From: a virus
Strand: one strand, 5' to 3'
IMG/VR virus record: IMGVR_UViG_3300046167_000317
Span: 1-61,626 of that record
Length of the DNA: 61,626 bases
The notes beneath the pieces were generated by a model that was not told the DNA's origin, searched no databases, and saw only the letters and a list, made by a program, of their open reading frames with translations. A program made the translations under genes and the position numbers. This document shows positions 44,001 to 52,031 of the stretch, piece after piece. Within the stretch, counting starts at the first letter, position 1. The number at the start of each line of letters is the position of its first letter.

Positions 44001-47000
44001 GCTAAAGGCATTACAGAAGAAAAAACTACAACTACAAAACCTAAAGAACCTTCTGTAGAAAGAGGGCAAGCTACATTTGACGAGCTTGACATTGTTGATG
44101 ATGCTTTAATTGAAGATATTAAATCTGAGCTTGAAAAAGAAATAAGGACTAGGGTTCAAAAGGGTACATTAGCAGAAACTGTTTCTGTTAAAAAAGGTAG
44201 AGAAACTTATATTGTTTCTTGGCTAGAAAATTATGTTAACAAGCAGCTATTTAAAAAGCTTCTTAAGAAAGTAGGTGCAATTAAAGGAACATACCCCAAT
44301 ACTATAATACCTACCGCATACATTGACTTTTTACAAGACCCTAAAACTTTTGATATTATAACAAAAGCTTTACCTATTAAAAGTATAAAGAAAAGTTACG
44401 GTAAGCTATTTGAAATAGAGCGTATAGGCAGAGAGGTTACTGCAGAAGGTAATCCTGTATTTAGAATAAAGAAAATTAATAAGACTAAGTTTTTTAAATA
44501 TTTTGTTGAAGGAAAAAAATCAACTGTATTAGAAAGGCAAAAACAATTATTCAGAGAAATATTAACACCTATAGCAAAACAAGCAGTGGCTGATTATGCG
44601 ACCCCTGAAAATCTTGCAAATCTTAATGAAATAAAAAACTTAGCACCTGATGCTTCTTTGGATGTTCAAGCAGATATTATTTTGGAAGCACAATTAGAAA
44701 ATCTTGAAAGTCAATTAGATAGGTATAAAGGCGAAAAAACAGGTTTTGACATTATACAATTTTCTAAAACTGTTACCGCTGAGCAAAAACAAAAAATATC
44801 TAATGCTTTAAATCCTTTATTAGATACGCCTTCTAATAATGATTTTAAATATTCTGTTGTATTAGATATATTAAATGGATTAAATGATGTTAAAACATTT
44901 GAAGATTTAGCCGATTTAATTTGGAATGCAGGAAATACCACACTTAGTGTTACGTCGTTAAGAGAATATAGAGTTGAGCTATTGAGCTTATTAGCTAATA
45001 AGTTAAACTATACTGATACAGTTAAGTTTTTAATTAGTGCAATTAATAAATATCAAAAAGTTTATAAATATCAACAAAAAGTTATTGGCTATGATTATTC
45101 TTTAGCTAACTTTAAATCTGATTTTTCAACAGCAAACAATATTGAAGCAAAAGTTAAAGTTGTAGAGGAATTTTTAAAATACATCAGCAGGTCTATACGT
45201 ACTTTAAAAATTAACGATATTACTAAAAACTCTGATGTATATAACAAAATAATAAAACCAGTTCTTGGAGATCCTAAAAAGTACCGTATTACTTTAGAAA
45301 TAGACAAGCAAAAAAATAGATCTTATATATTAAAAAATAATATTAGATTACAAGGGCTAACTGATATTACAAGAATTAAATCAGATTTTAGCAAAAATGT
45401 TGCTGCTATAAATAAAGAAGCAGTTGAAGTGCGTGAATGGCTTTTAAATGAAGCTAAAAAAGCACAAACTAATAATGACGTAGATTCTTTTGTAGGTCAA
45501 CTTTCTTTAATGTCTGCAGACCAACGTGGTGTAATACGTAAAATGAACAACGCGGGGTTTGCTTTTAAAAACGTTAAAGTAGCCGATGCTATATTAGAGC
45601 ATGAGACTGAAGCTTTTGAAGTATTTAATGCCTGGAAAGATTTTGCTGAAGGTAAAATAACAGAAAATAAATTAAATAAATTTTTAGACGGAGCTAAAGT
45701 GAATCTTGTTCCAAAAAGTTTTGATAATTTACTTAAAAAAGTACAAAAAGAAAAAGGTTGGCGCGGCAAAGCTAGGTACTCTGATCCGCGGGTTAAAAAA
45801 TATATTGCAAAAGCAAAACAAAACGGAGATATAATACAGTTTTCTAAAACAAATAGAGATTTTGACACTTTTGGTATGGCTGATATTATTAGTCGACAAA
45901 TGTTTCCTAATGCTTTTGTAAATAAACCCAGTTATGCTCAGGGTTATGACTATTTAACCCCAAAACAACAAGACGCCGTTAAAGCTGAAATGAAAAATGC
46001 TAATCTTATTCAATTTAGCAAAACACTAAATAAAGCTAAAGCTATGGTCAACAGACCTGACGCCCCTGTTAAAGGTATTAGTGTTTGGGATTTTGACGAT
46101 ACATTAGCTACAACTAAAAGCAATGTATTGTACACAATGCCTGATGGCACCAAAGGAAAGATAGACGCTACTGAGTTTGCTTTAAATAGTGAAGCATTAG
46201 CGGCTCAGGGTGCTGAGTTTGATTTCAGCGAATTTAGCAAGGTTATGGAGGGCGCTAAAGGCCCTCTGTTCGATAAAGCCATTGCTCGTAATAAAAAATT
46301 CGGCAACGATAACGTATTTATTTTAACTGCCCGACCTGCGAATTCAAAATATGCTATACACGAATTTTTAAAAGGTATTGGCTTAGATATTAAATTAGAA
46401 AATATATTTGGACTAGGCGATGGCACAGCTATTGCTAAAGCTAAGTGGGTAATTGGGAAAGTAGCTGAAGGTTACAATGATTTTTACTTTGCAGATGACG
46501 CATATAAAAACGTACAAGCGGTACAAGAAGTTTTAGAGCAAGCGGATGTTAAGTCTAAAGTTCACCAAGCTAAAGTACAATTTTCTAAAAACTTAAACAA
46601 AGAGTTTAATAACATAATAGAAGATGTCACAGGTATTGAATCCTTTAAAACTTTTTCAGAAGCTAAAGGCAAAGTAAGAGGTCAAGGTAAAGGTAAGTTT
46701 AAATTCTTTATTCCGCCATCTGCAGATGATTTTGCAGGTTTATTATATAAGCTCACGGGTAAAGGTAAAACAGGTGAGGCACAGCAGGCTTGGTTTAAAG
46801 AGTCTCTGTTTGATCCGTTCGCTAAAGCTATGCGTGAATTCGAAAGCTATAAACAAAACGTGACAGGGATCGTTAATCAGCTTAAAAAAGATATTAAAAA
46901 CGTTCCTTCTGGATTGAAAAAAGTTAATGAAACCGGATTTACAAATGAAGTTGCCGTAAGAGTTTATTTATGGGCAAAGAATGGTTATGATATTAATGGC

Positions 47001-48632
47001 TTATCTGAAACAGATAAAAAAGAGTTAATCGCTGTAGTACAAGCTAATCAAGATTTATTAGATTTTGCTGACCAAATGGATTCTGTTTTAGAAGGATATC
47101 CGGAGCCGCAAAATGACTGGCTAGCCGGTACAATTACTACTGATGCCATTAACATGATTAATACCGTTAAGAGAGCTGAGTTTTTAGAGGCATGGCAAAA
47201 TAACGCTGACGCAATATTTACTAAAGAAAACTTTAATAAGCTTAGGGCAGCATTTGGTGATAATTATGTAGAAGCAATGCAGGATATGCTCTATAGAATG
47301 AAGACTGGTAGAAACAGACCTTCAGGAGCTAACAAGCTAACAAATAAATTTATGAACTGGGTTAACGATTCAGTTGGTACAATAATGTTCTTTAATACTA
47401 GATCAGCATTGTTACAAACGTTATCTATTGTTAACTTTATAAACTGGGGTGATAATAATCCTATGGCTGCGGCTAAAGCTTTTGCAAATCAAAAACAATT
47501 CTGGAGTGACTTCGCAATGTTGTTTAACTCTGATTTCTTAAAGCAAAGAAGATCAGGATTAAAGAATGATGTAAATGCCGATGACATCGCTAACGCTGCA
47601 GAAACTGCTACTAATAAAACAAAAGCCGTATTATCCTCTATACTTAAAATGGGATTCTTGCCCACGCAGATAGCTGATAGTTTTGCTATTGCAATAGGTG
47701 GCGCTAGTTTTGTTAGAAACAGAATAAATAAATATGTTTCTGAAGGAATGGACAAACAAGCTGCAGAAGAGCAAGCGTTTTTAGATTTTCAAGAAGTAGC
47801 TGAAGAGACTCAGCAGTCTTCAAGACCTGACAGAGTATCGCAGCAGCAAGCAAGTCCATTAGGTCGTATCATATTAGCTTTTGCAAATACACCTATGCAG
47901 TACATGCGATTAACTAAAAAAGCCTTTTTAGACCTTAAGAATGGCCGAGGAGATGCTAAAACTAATATAACAAAGATAGCTTATTATATGGCTGTTCAGA
48001 ATATTATATTTTCAGCTTTACAATCCGCGTTGTTTGCTGGTTTATTTGACGACGACGAAGAAGCTTTAGATAACAAGAAAACTAGAGTGGCTAACTCTAT
48101 GTTAGATTCTATATTAAGAGGTGTTGGTGTTTATGGTGCTATTGCTTCTACCCTTAAAAATATAGCTATAGAAATCAAAACTCAAGCAGAAAAAGATAGG
48201 CCAGACTTTACAGTAGCAGCTCAAAGAGCATTAAGCATATCTCCTCCAATTGATTCTAAAATGCGTAAATTAATGGGAGCAGGTAGAGCATTTAGTTATA
48301 AAACTACTCGCGAAAAAATGGTAGGTTACGGATTAGATAATCCAGCTTTTTATGCAGGCGGTCAAATTGTATCTGCTTTAACTAACGTGCCTTTAGATAG
48401 AGCTATTAGAAAAGCGGATAACCTTAGAGTCGCGGTTGATAACGATACAAAATACTGGCAATCATTAGCATTGCTACTAGGTTATAGCCAATGGGATTTA
48501 GGGCTTATAGAACCAAGTAAAAGCAAAAGTAAAAGTAAAGGTAAAAGTAAAAGACCATTTGGAGGTACCTTAAAATACAAGCCTTCCAGATTAACAAGAA
48601 AAGATCTTATAAAAATAAAAAGAAAAAAATAA
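41079..48632 (+). CDS. Giant multidomain virion protein with HExxH and HAD-like segments (2517 aa)
   Basis: The N-terminus has two copies of a LFQSQGYSGDINAYKELI-type repeat. A zinc-protease-like HEVLH lies at 687-691 (VGSHEVLHPILNAMIG). Five QFSK motifs follow at about 829, 1227, 1587, 1645 and 1834. Between the last two lies an HAD-phosphatase-like domain: DFDDT (1671-1675), ILTARP (about 1747) and FYFADDAYKN (about 1805). The C-terminal third is helical with hydrophobic stretches (NIIFSALQSALFAGLF) and ends Lys/Ser-rich. This resembles the large polyvalent or ejection proteins carried inside podovirus heads and injected with the DNA. Confidence 0.75.
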   Translation: MNEQALQDSFKLFQSQGYSGDINAYKELISTNDEAFNDAYSLFSNSGYKGGEGAFKGLMGINVVGKTNDSAVADPNAESSQEGTGSKSGDGSLESAQEDKGFLAGLKNYGEIGNKIFELTGGPAGFIAGTVVDGGKKAVKFLSGAIDNIQERVVDEPVEVPTDASSEYLMGRGFASNPSGFFESAYDGIPGAANTTINLLYGNMKDIEEASAIIGAGLYLQAKKGELGLSSEERIEVANSVKAAIKVKDSIIDKKNKELLESVGMSGISPYIYASRENLQEIEDKLLKNQKQYDTAISEEILKGTDANWAEIGGRTLGGALTSAPYSLMSMNPYSAAYMGVGIAADKFVEEIDENPDRAFWKLSGAAATTGGIEMADAWVSRRLLRAKGFLPKGKGAEKAIEQMNRGIGGKLKDIIGIGAKEGLTEVGQAIGTKISDYLWLDELPGQDEEGNVTKKGLLKTAYEIVDEGIIGAFSGGGMASVGAAVQGNDALNERAKFLLTPEYIKDDRKKLYDEYIGRAAKIKEARDSGNNRRAGALQDINDRLGIKINKLDITSSLVLDNLTQEELTEYARNVDKINALLDGKVDNALQNDVQTLQDQNNDIFDKALKRNFGENMSFAQAAAAQVGLTTTVVDNAADFNKLIKDPKTGKFITNKDGVAGAFIGGGQLIINKEIALQQGDVTVGSHEVLHPILNAMIGDINQQMPIVEEFKKQLNSREKKWVENELKRKGKKKGTAEYYGEYLTVYSEGLVNNNINFDNTTFENLKQFFTRLYKGKGFDNIDFKTGRGVYNFMSAYGKSVQEGKLSEDVLSAIDAKKVATVEAVDDTQFSKTLSDDVKATLSDNITEIKNLAKENAEIAAKFNKEPIKGAKQIRLEREVIEGVKPLVEKIVTNRTKALYDKIADDAKRGVTREQFQESMRADIETMILNEYDATKQDLEKFTVSRAYLRANNLAKRLGIESVEEGGIKQDIDTAKGITEEKTTTTKPKEPSVERGQATFDELDIVDDALIEDIKSELEKEIRTRVQKGTLAETVSVKKGRETYIVSWLENYVNKQLFKKLLKKVGAIKGTYPNTIIPTAYIDFLQDPKTFDIITKALPIKSIKKSYGKLFEIERIGREVTAEGNPVFRIKKINKTKFFKYFVEGKKSTVLERQKQLFREILTPIAKQAVADYATPENLANLNEIKNLAPDASLDVQADIILEAQLENLESQLDRYKGEKTGFDIIQFSKTVTAEQKQKISNALNPLLDTPSNNDFKYSVVLDILNGLNDVKTFEDLADLIWNAGNTTLSVTSLREYRVELLSLLANKLNYTDTVKFLISAINKYQKVYKYQQKVIGYDYSLANFKSDFSTANNIEAKVKVVEEFLKYISRSIRTLKINDITKNSDVYNKIIKPVLGDPKKYRITLEIDKQKNRSYILKNNIRLQGLTDITRIKSDFSKNVAAINKEAVEVREWLLNEAKKAQTNNDVDSFVGQLSLMSADQRGVIRKMNNAGFAFKNVKVADAILEHETEAFEVFNAWKDFAEGKITENKLNKFLDGAKVNLVPKSFDNLLKKVQKEKGWRGKARYSDPRVKKYIAKAKQNGDIIQFSKTNRDFDTFGMADIISRQMFPNAFVNKPSYAQGYDYLTPKQQDAVKAEMKNANLIQFSKTLNKAKAMVNRPDAPVKGISVWDFDDTLATTKSNVLYTMPDGTKGKIDATEFALNSEALAAQGAEFDFSEFSKVMEGAKGPLFDKAIARNKKFGNDNVFILTARPANSKYAIHEFLKGIGLDIKLENIFGLGDGTAIAKAKWVIGKVAEGYNDFYFADDAYKNVQAVQEVLEQADVKSKVHQAKVQFSKNLNKEFNNIIEDVTGIESFKTFSEAKGKVRGQGKGKFKFFIPPSADDFAGLLYKLTGKGKTGEAQQAWFKESLFDPFAKAMREFESYKQNVTGIVNQLKKDIKNVPSGLKKVNETGFTNEVAVRVYLWAKNGYDINGLSETDKKELIAVVQANQDLLDFADQMDSVLEGYPEPQNDWLAGTITTDAINMINTVKRAEFLEAWQNNADAIFTKENFNKLRAAFGDNYVEAMQDMLYRMKTGRNRPSGANKLTNKFMNWVNDSVGTIMFFNTRSALLQTLSIVNFINWGDNNPMAAAKAFANQKQFWSDFAMLFNSDFLKQRRSGLKNDVNADDIANAAETATNKTKAVLSSILKMGFLPTQIADSFAIAIGGASFVRNRINKYVSEGMDKQAAEEQAFLDFQEVAEETQQSSRPDRVSQQQASPLGRIILAFANTPMQYMRLTKKAFLDLKNGRGDAKTNITKIAYYMAVQNIIFSALQSALFAGLFDDDEEALDNKKTRVANSMLDSILRGVGVYGAIASTLKNIAIEIKTQAEKDRPDFTVAAQRALSISPPIDSKMRKLMGAGRAFSYKTTREKMVGYGLDNPAFYAGGQIVSALTNVPLDRAIRKADNLRVAVDNDTKYWQSLALLLGYSQWDLGLIEPSKSKSKSKGKSKRPFGGTLKYKPSRLTRKDLIKIKRKK

Positions 48633-48787
48633 TGAGCTTATCAGACATTAAACTTTATGCAATGAACGGAGGTACACTCGGTGTTACAACATTTACGCAA
48701 ATAGAAGACTGGTTAAAAATAATACTATTAGTAGTCACTATAGGGTATACTATTGCTAAATGGTCAAAAGTAAAAGAGGAAGACTAA
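48632..48787 (+). CDS. Small single-span membrane protein, possibly lysis-related (51 aa)
   Basis: The 51-codon ORF starts at an ATG whose A is the last base of the giant gene's TAA. It has an N-terminal LSDIKLYAMNGGTLGVTTFT, then one membrane segment (WLKIILLVVTIGYTIAKW) and a charged tail. It overlaps the endolysin start by TAATG. Small one-span proteins directly before an endolysin are often holin or pinholin-like, so this could be a second membrane lysis protein besides the 3-TM holin at 18.5 kb. Confidence 0.65.
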   Translation: MSLSDIKLYAMNGGTLGVTTFTQIEDWLKIILLVVTIGYTIAKWSKVKEED

Positions 48788-49140
48788 TGAGGTATTTTAA
48801 GTTAGAAGAATTTGATTCGCCTGACGAAAAAGGCAGCGGCAGTAAAATGAGTGAAGAGCTTTTAAGCATGCTTGACATTGCCCGTAAAAAGTTTGGAAAA
48901 CCTATAAAAATAAACTCAGGCTATCGAACAATTGCACACAATAAAAAAGTAGGTGGAAAACCTTCCTCGTCGCACCTTAAAGGTTTAGCTGTAGATATAT
49001 CCTGTACTAACTCTGTTGACAGATTTAAGCTGCAAGACATATTAAGAGAGGTAGGATTTAATAGATTAGGCGTGGCTGGTACGTTTATTCACGTAGATAT
49101 AGATAAAAACAAATCGCCCAATGTAATGTGGGTATATTAA
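48787..49140 (+). CDS. Endolysin, peptidase M15 type
   Basis: I place the start at the ATG at 48787 (MRYFKLEEFDSPDEKGSGS), overlapping the upstream stop. The 117-residue protein has the M15 (D-Ala-D-Ala carboxypeptidase/VanY-like) zinc-site pattern: INSGYRT, SSSHLKGLAVDI with His63 and Asp70, and FIHVDI with His102. Enzymes of this kind cut peptide bonds in the peptidoglycan stem. There is no signal peptide, so it depends on a holin for release. Confidence 0.8.
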   Translation: MRYFKLEEFDSPDEKGSGSKMSEELLSMLDIARKKFGKPIKINSGYRTIAHNKKVGGKPSSSHLKGLAVDISCTNSVDRFKLQDILREVGFNRLGVAGTFIHVDIDKNKSPNVMWVY

Positions 49141-49155
49141 AAACATACATAGCAT

Positions 49156-49368
49156 ATGAGAACAAAAGGAACAGGGCCGCAAGGCTTAGGTGTTAAAGGC
49201 AATAATGGTTACAAAATAGGATCTGAAGACGCGCCTACTAAAAAGAAAGATGCCTGTTACAGTAAGGTAAAAAGCAGATATAAAAAATGGCCATCAGCTT
49301 ATGCTAGTGGAGCTTTAGTTAAATGTAGAAAAGTTGGCGCTGCTAACTGGGGAAATAAATCTAAATAG
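49156..49368 (+). CDS. Small basic conserved phage protein (70 aa)
   Basis: The pattern KKKDACYSKVKSRYKKWPSA, then YASGALVKCRKVGAANWGNK, is well known in marine phages, with unknown function. Two cysteines 27 residues apart flank a basic, aromatic helix-like region. Together with the next gene it belongs to the same class of small Lys-rich proteins as the 16-18 kb cluster. Confidence 0.7.
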   Translation: MRTKGTGPQGLGVKGNNGYKIGSEDAPTKKKDACYSKVKSRYKKWPSAYASGALVKCRKVGAANWGNKSK

Positions 49369-49369
49369 T

Positions 49370-49597
49370 ATGGCATTTAAAATGAAGCCCTCTCCGTTTA
49401 AAAATTTAAACAGATGGTTTAAAGAAGAGTGGGAAACGCCGCGAGGCAATAAAGATTATAGCAAAGGCGAGAATACATTCAGACCTACTAAAAAAATAAG
49501 TAAAGACACTCCTAAAACCTGGAGCGAAGTAACGCCTGCTTCAAAAGCTAAAGCTCAAAAAGAAAAAAACACAAAAGGCAGAGTAACTAAATACTAA
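49370..49597 (+). CDS. Small basic conserved phage protein, DUF5872-like (75 aa)
   Basis: The ATG at 49370 (MAFKMKPSPFKNLNRWFKEE) is preferred over an upstream in-frame ATG that lies inside the previous gene. The product has SKGENTFRPTKKISKDTPKT, then WSEVTPASKAKAQKEKNTKG, matching a family I recall as DUF5872. The N-terminal AFKMK also occurs twice in the 332-residue protein at 16.3 kb. It is the last rightward gene. Confidence 0.7.
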   Translation: MAFKMKPSPFKNLNRWFKEEWETPRGNKDYSKGENTFRPTKKISKDTPKTWSEVTPASKAKAQKEKNTKGRVTKY

Positions 49598-49628
49598 ATA
49601 AAAAAAGGGGTGCCATTTCTGACGCCCC
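49598..49628 (-). terminator. Terminator at the point where the two arms converge
   Basis: GGGGTGCC (49607-49614) and GACGCCCC (49621-49628) form a GC-rich stem with one mismatch. On the minus strand the stem is followed by seven T, then ATTT, a classic intrinsic terminator for the leftward transcript, which ends its last gene at 49658. For rightward transcripts the stem is followed by AATTTTC, weaker but possibly also functional. Confidence 0.75.
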
Positions 49629-49635
49629 AATTTTC

Positions 49636-49662
49636 AACTAACTAACTAACTAACTAACTAAC
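49636..49662. repeat. Tandem tetranucleotide repeat overlapping the nrdA stop codon
   Basis: AACT is repeated nearly seven times, 27 bp in total. On the minus strand it reads (GTTA)n and contains TAG stop codons in all frames, including the true stop of the ribonucleotide reductase large subunit at 49658-49660. Confidence 0.8.
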
Positions 49663-51376
49663 CATCACACGCAATACAATCTTCACTCATTGCTTGCTGT
49701 GCAATATCTCCACGTAGAACGCTTTCTGTTCTCGTATAATATAAAGTCTTAACTCCGTTTTTCCAAGCATCAAAGTGTACTTTGTTAAGCCACTTAGGTG
49801 TTGCTTCACTAGGAAAAGCTAAATTCAAACTAACTGATTGATCTATATACTGCTGTCGCAGTCCAGCTTGATTGACTAACTCTAATTGGTTAATCTCTTT
49901 AAACGTTTTAAACACTTCCTTCGCAGGTATATCGTGTCCCATAGTAATCCCATCAAGCTCAGGTATATCTTGAACGCTACCGCCATCGGCAAGTATTTTA
50001 TTCCATATTTCATTATTATTAATTTTATGTTTTCTTAATAATTTTAAAAGCGTAGGATTCTTTCTAATAAAAGTTCCTTTAGCCGATTGTTCAGTAAATA
50101 CATTAGCAGCCCAAGGTTCAATACCCGCGCTTACGTTTCCAGAGAGCTTACTATTAGAGACAGTAGGAGCAACGGCGCGCAAATGAGTATTGCGGTAGCC
50201 AGTGCCAGCACACCACAAAGGCTCACCATAAGTTTCAGCAAGCGCCATGGAAGCTCTTTCGCTTTCAATTTTAATTTGCGAAAATATTTTCCTAGTCTCA
50301 AACTGAGATAATAGACCTTCGAAAGGAATACCCTTCTCTTGTAAGTAAGTGTGCCAGCCGAGGACTCCCAATCCCAATGCTCTCCCTTTCTGTGCAGATC
50401 GTATAGAATTCTCGAATCCGCGTAATCCCTTCGCCCTTTGAATAAATTCTTCCATAACACCGTCAAGAAACCATATGGCGTCGTAAATAAGGTTAGTGTC
50501 TTTCCATTCTTCATATTTTGCTAAGTTTAATGATGATAAGCAACAGACAAAGCTGTGATTCTCATCGGTGTGTAATGCAATTTCTGAACATATGTTCGTC
50601 ATATGTACTTTTAATCCGTTTTCTTTATATGCTTTTGGATTTGCTTTGTTAACATTGCCTTTAAACATGATATACGGTTCTCCAGTTGCTTTTCGCTTTC
50701 TAAGTAGTTTACTCCATCTATTTCTAGCATCCTTATCTCCTTGTTCAAGCTTACGCATAAACTTGTCACCAACAACTGCGCATTGATGTAAATTAAGCGA
50801 CTGTCTGTTAACATCTCCTTTTGGCTCTCTGATTTCAAGCCATTCTTCAAAATCGTCGTGCTCAATATTAATGTTAACTGAAGCAGCTCCTCTTCTGACA
50901 GATCCTTGATTAGTTGCAAGAATTGTTGAGTCGTATATCTTGCAGAATGGGACGACCCCATCTGATGTTCCATTACCTGTAATTTTAGCGCCAGCGGGTC
51001 TAATTTGATTAACTCCAATACCAACTCCACCGCCGTGCTTAGCGAGTAGCATCATCTCTAAATTCTTTTGTCCTATGTCTTGTATACTATCAGCCACGTC
51101 AATACCAAAGCAACTGATAGGCAAACCGCGATCAGTGCCTGTATTAGATAATACTGGGCTAGCGAGGCAAAGCCACCCATTCCAGATGTACTCGAAGAAA
51201 GTTTCTGCCATTTCTGGCTTATATAATCTACGAGCAACTGTTTTACTGACGCGCATGTATGCTTCTCTAGGTGACTCTCCGTCAAATAAATATCCCCCGG
51301 ATATTGTCTTCTTGTATACGTCCGTATTACCCCACGCAGGGTAATCTTCTCCTTTTTTCCAATTTTCATTCCACAT
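49658..51376 (-). CDS. nrdA: Ribonucleotide reductase, class I large subunit
   Basis: The 572-residue protein carries the catalytic residues of class I alpha subunits. They are Cys89 in LPISCFG, Asn261/Cys263/Glu265 in MTNICSEIALHT, a partner Cys in FVCCLSSLNL, and a C-terminal Cys pair (CIACDG) for re-reduction. It reduces ribonucleoside diphosphates to deoxyribonucleotides with NrdB. It is about 190 residues shorter than E. coli NrdA and has no N-terminal ATP-cone, so overall activity control by dATP is probably absent. It is the last gene of the leftward arm. Confidence 0.9.
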   Translation of the reverse strand: MWNENWKKGEDYPAWGNTDVYKKTISGGYLFDGESPREAYMRVSKTVARRLYKPEMAETFFEYIWNGWLCLASPVLSNTGTDRGLPISCFGIDVADSIQDIGQKNLEMMLLAKHGGGVGIGVNQIRPAGAKITGNGTSDGVVPFCKIYDSTILATNQGSVRRGAASVNINIEHDDFEEWLEIREPKGDVNRQSLNLHQCAVVGDKFMRKLEQGDKDARNRWSKLLRKRKATGEPYIMFKGNVNKANPKAYKENGLKVHMTNICSEIALHTDENHSFVCCLSSLNLAKYEEWKDTNLIYDAIWFLDGVMEEFIQRAKGLRGFENSIRSAQKGRALGLGVLGWHTYLQEKGIPFEGLLSQFETRKIFSQIKIESERASMALAETYGEPLWCAGTGYRNTHLRAVAPTVSNSKLSGNVSAGIEPWAANVFTEQSAKGTFIRKNPTLLKLLRKHKINNNEIWNKILADGGSVQDIPELDGITMGHDIPAKEVFKTFKEINQLELVNQAGLRQQYIDQSVSLNLAFPSEATPKWLNKVHFDAWKNGVKTLYYTRTESVLRGDIAQQAMSEDCIACDG

Positions 51377-51575
51377 TTGTACTATTGTTATTACTTGTTA
51401 TTGTCCATTTAGGTTGCTCTTCCGGTCTATAAGTCCAGTCAATATATGGCTTATATATTGGTGTATTATAACAAAAATCTCTACCAACTATAGCATTCAA
51501 TAAAACATCAACTTCGTCTTTTGCTATTTTGTCTTCTTTGTATAATTTTAAAATTACATTTCTTGCTTTGTTCAT
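51366..51575 (-). CDS. Small hypothetical protein between nrdA and nrdB (69 aa)
   Basis: The 69-residue protein has a helical, Lys-rich first half (NVILKLYKEDKIAKDEVDVL) and a Tyr/Pro-rich second half (NTPIYKPYIDWTYRPEEQP). No family recognised. Its ATG overlaps the TAA of the upstream gene and its end overlaps the nrdA start by 11 nt, so it is part of the reductase operon. Confidence 0.6.
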   Translation of the reverse strand: MNKARNVILKLYKEDKIAKDEVDVLLNAIVGRDFCYNTPIYKPYIDWTYRPEEQPKWTITSNNNSTNVE

Positions 51576-51853
51576 TATGATAAATATAATATTGTGTAGG
51601 CTATTGCTACGTTTAAATTAACTGCTACTAAGTTCCATTGTTTTGCTACAAACACTTGAGGTATTGATATAACACCAGCTATTATGTATGTAATCATTCC
51701 CATTTTGTCAGGTAAAATATGGGGAGACATCATCATAAATGCCGTCCCCATATATCCTAATCTACTAGACAGTCTTTCAATCGGCGTTAATCTCTTCTGC
51801 CTTACTAGACTTTTCAGCCATTTTCTTTTTAAGGTCTTCGATCGCTTGCTCAT
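51575..51853 (-). CDS. Small membrane protein (up to 92 aa)
   Basis: The protein has a basic N-terminus (KRSKTLKRKWLKSLVRQKRL) and three hydrophobic segments (YMGTAFMMMSPHIL; MITYIIAGVISIPQVFV; LVAVNLNVAIAYTILYL). A phage family with RLSSRLGY at this place is known to me by pattern. The start at 51853 makes a 77-nt overlap with the upstream gene. A start at the Met at 51751 would avoid it but would lose the basic region and RLSSRLGY; I keep the longer form with reservations. Confidence 0.55.
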   Translation of the reverse strand: MSKRSKTLKRKWLKSLVRQKRLTPIERLSSRLGYMGTAFMMMSPHILPDKMGMITYIIAGVISIPQVFVAKQWNLVAVNLNVAIAYTILYLS

Positions 51854-51992
51854 AATCGTCCATCTGTTTAATTGTTTCTAATGTTCCTACAGCTAAATCT
51901 TTCAGCTGAGGCACTTCTCTCATTAAAAATTGAACAGCCTTTCCAAGCGTTTCAATTTTGTTTTTCATTTCTATTAAAGTCTGTTCTTTCAT
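51777..51992 (-). CDS. Coiled-coil protein (71 aa)
   Basis: The protein is helical throughout, with heptad-like spacing (IEMKNKIETLGKAVQFLMRE, AIEDLKKKMAEKSSKAEEIN). No family recognised. It starts 40 nt after the nrdB stop; its ATGA start overlaps the TGA of a frame that runs antisense-free through the nrdB end (see the 51989-52219 finding). Confidence 0.6.
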   Translation of the reverse strand: MKEQTLIEMKNKIETLGKAVQFLMREVPQLKDLAVGTLETIKQMDDYEQAIEDLKKKMAEKSSKAEEINAD

Positions 51993-52031
51993 TTATATAG
52001 TTGTTCGTATATTTCGTCTTCAGTTATAACA

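Noticed and set aside
6607-49597. Lysogeny genes (integrase, repressor, attachment sites)
   Set aside because: No recombinase motif or tRNA-type attachment duplication was seen on either arm, so a temperate life style is not supported.
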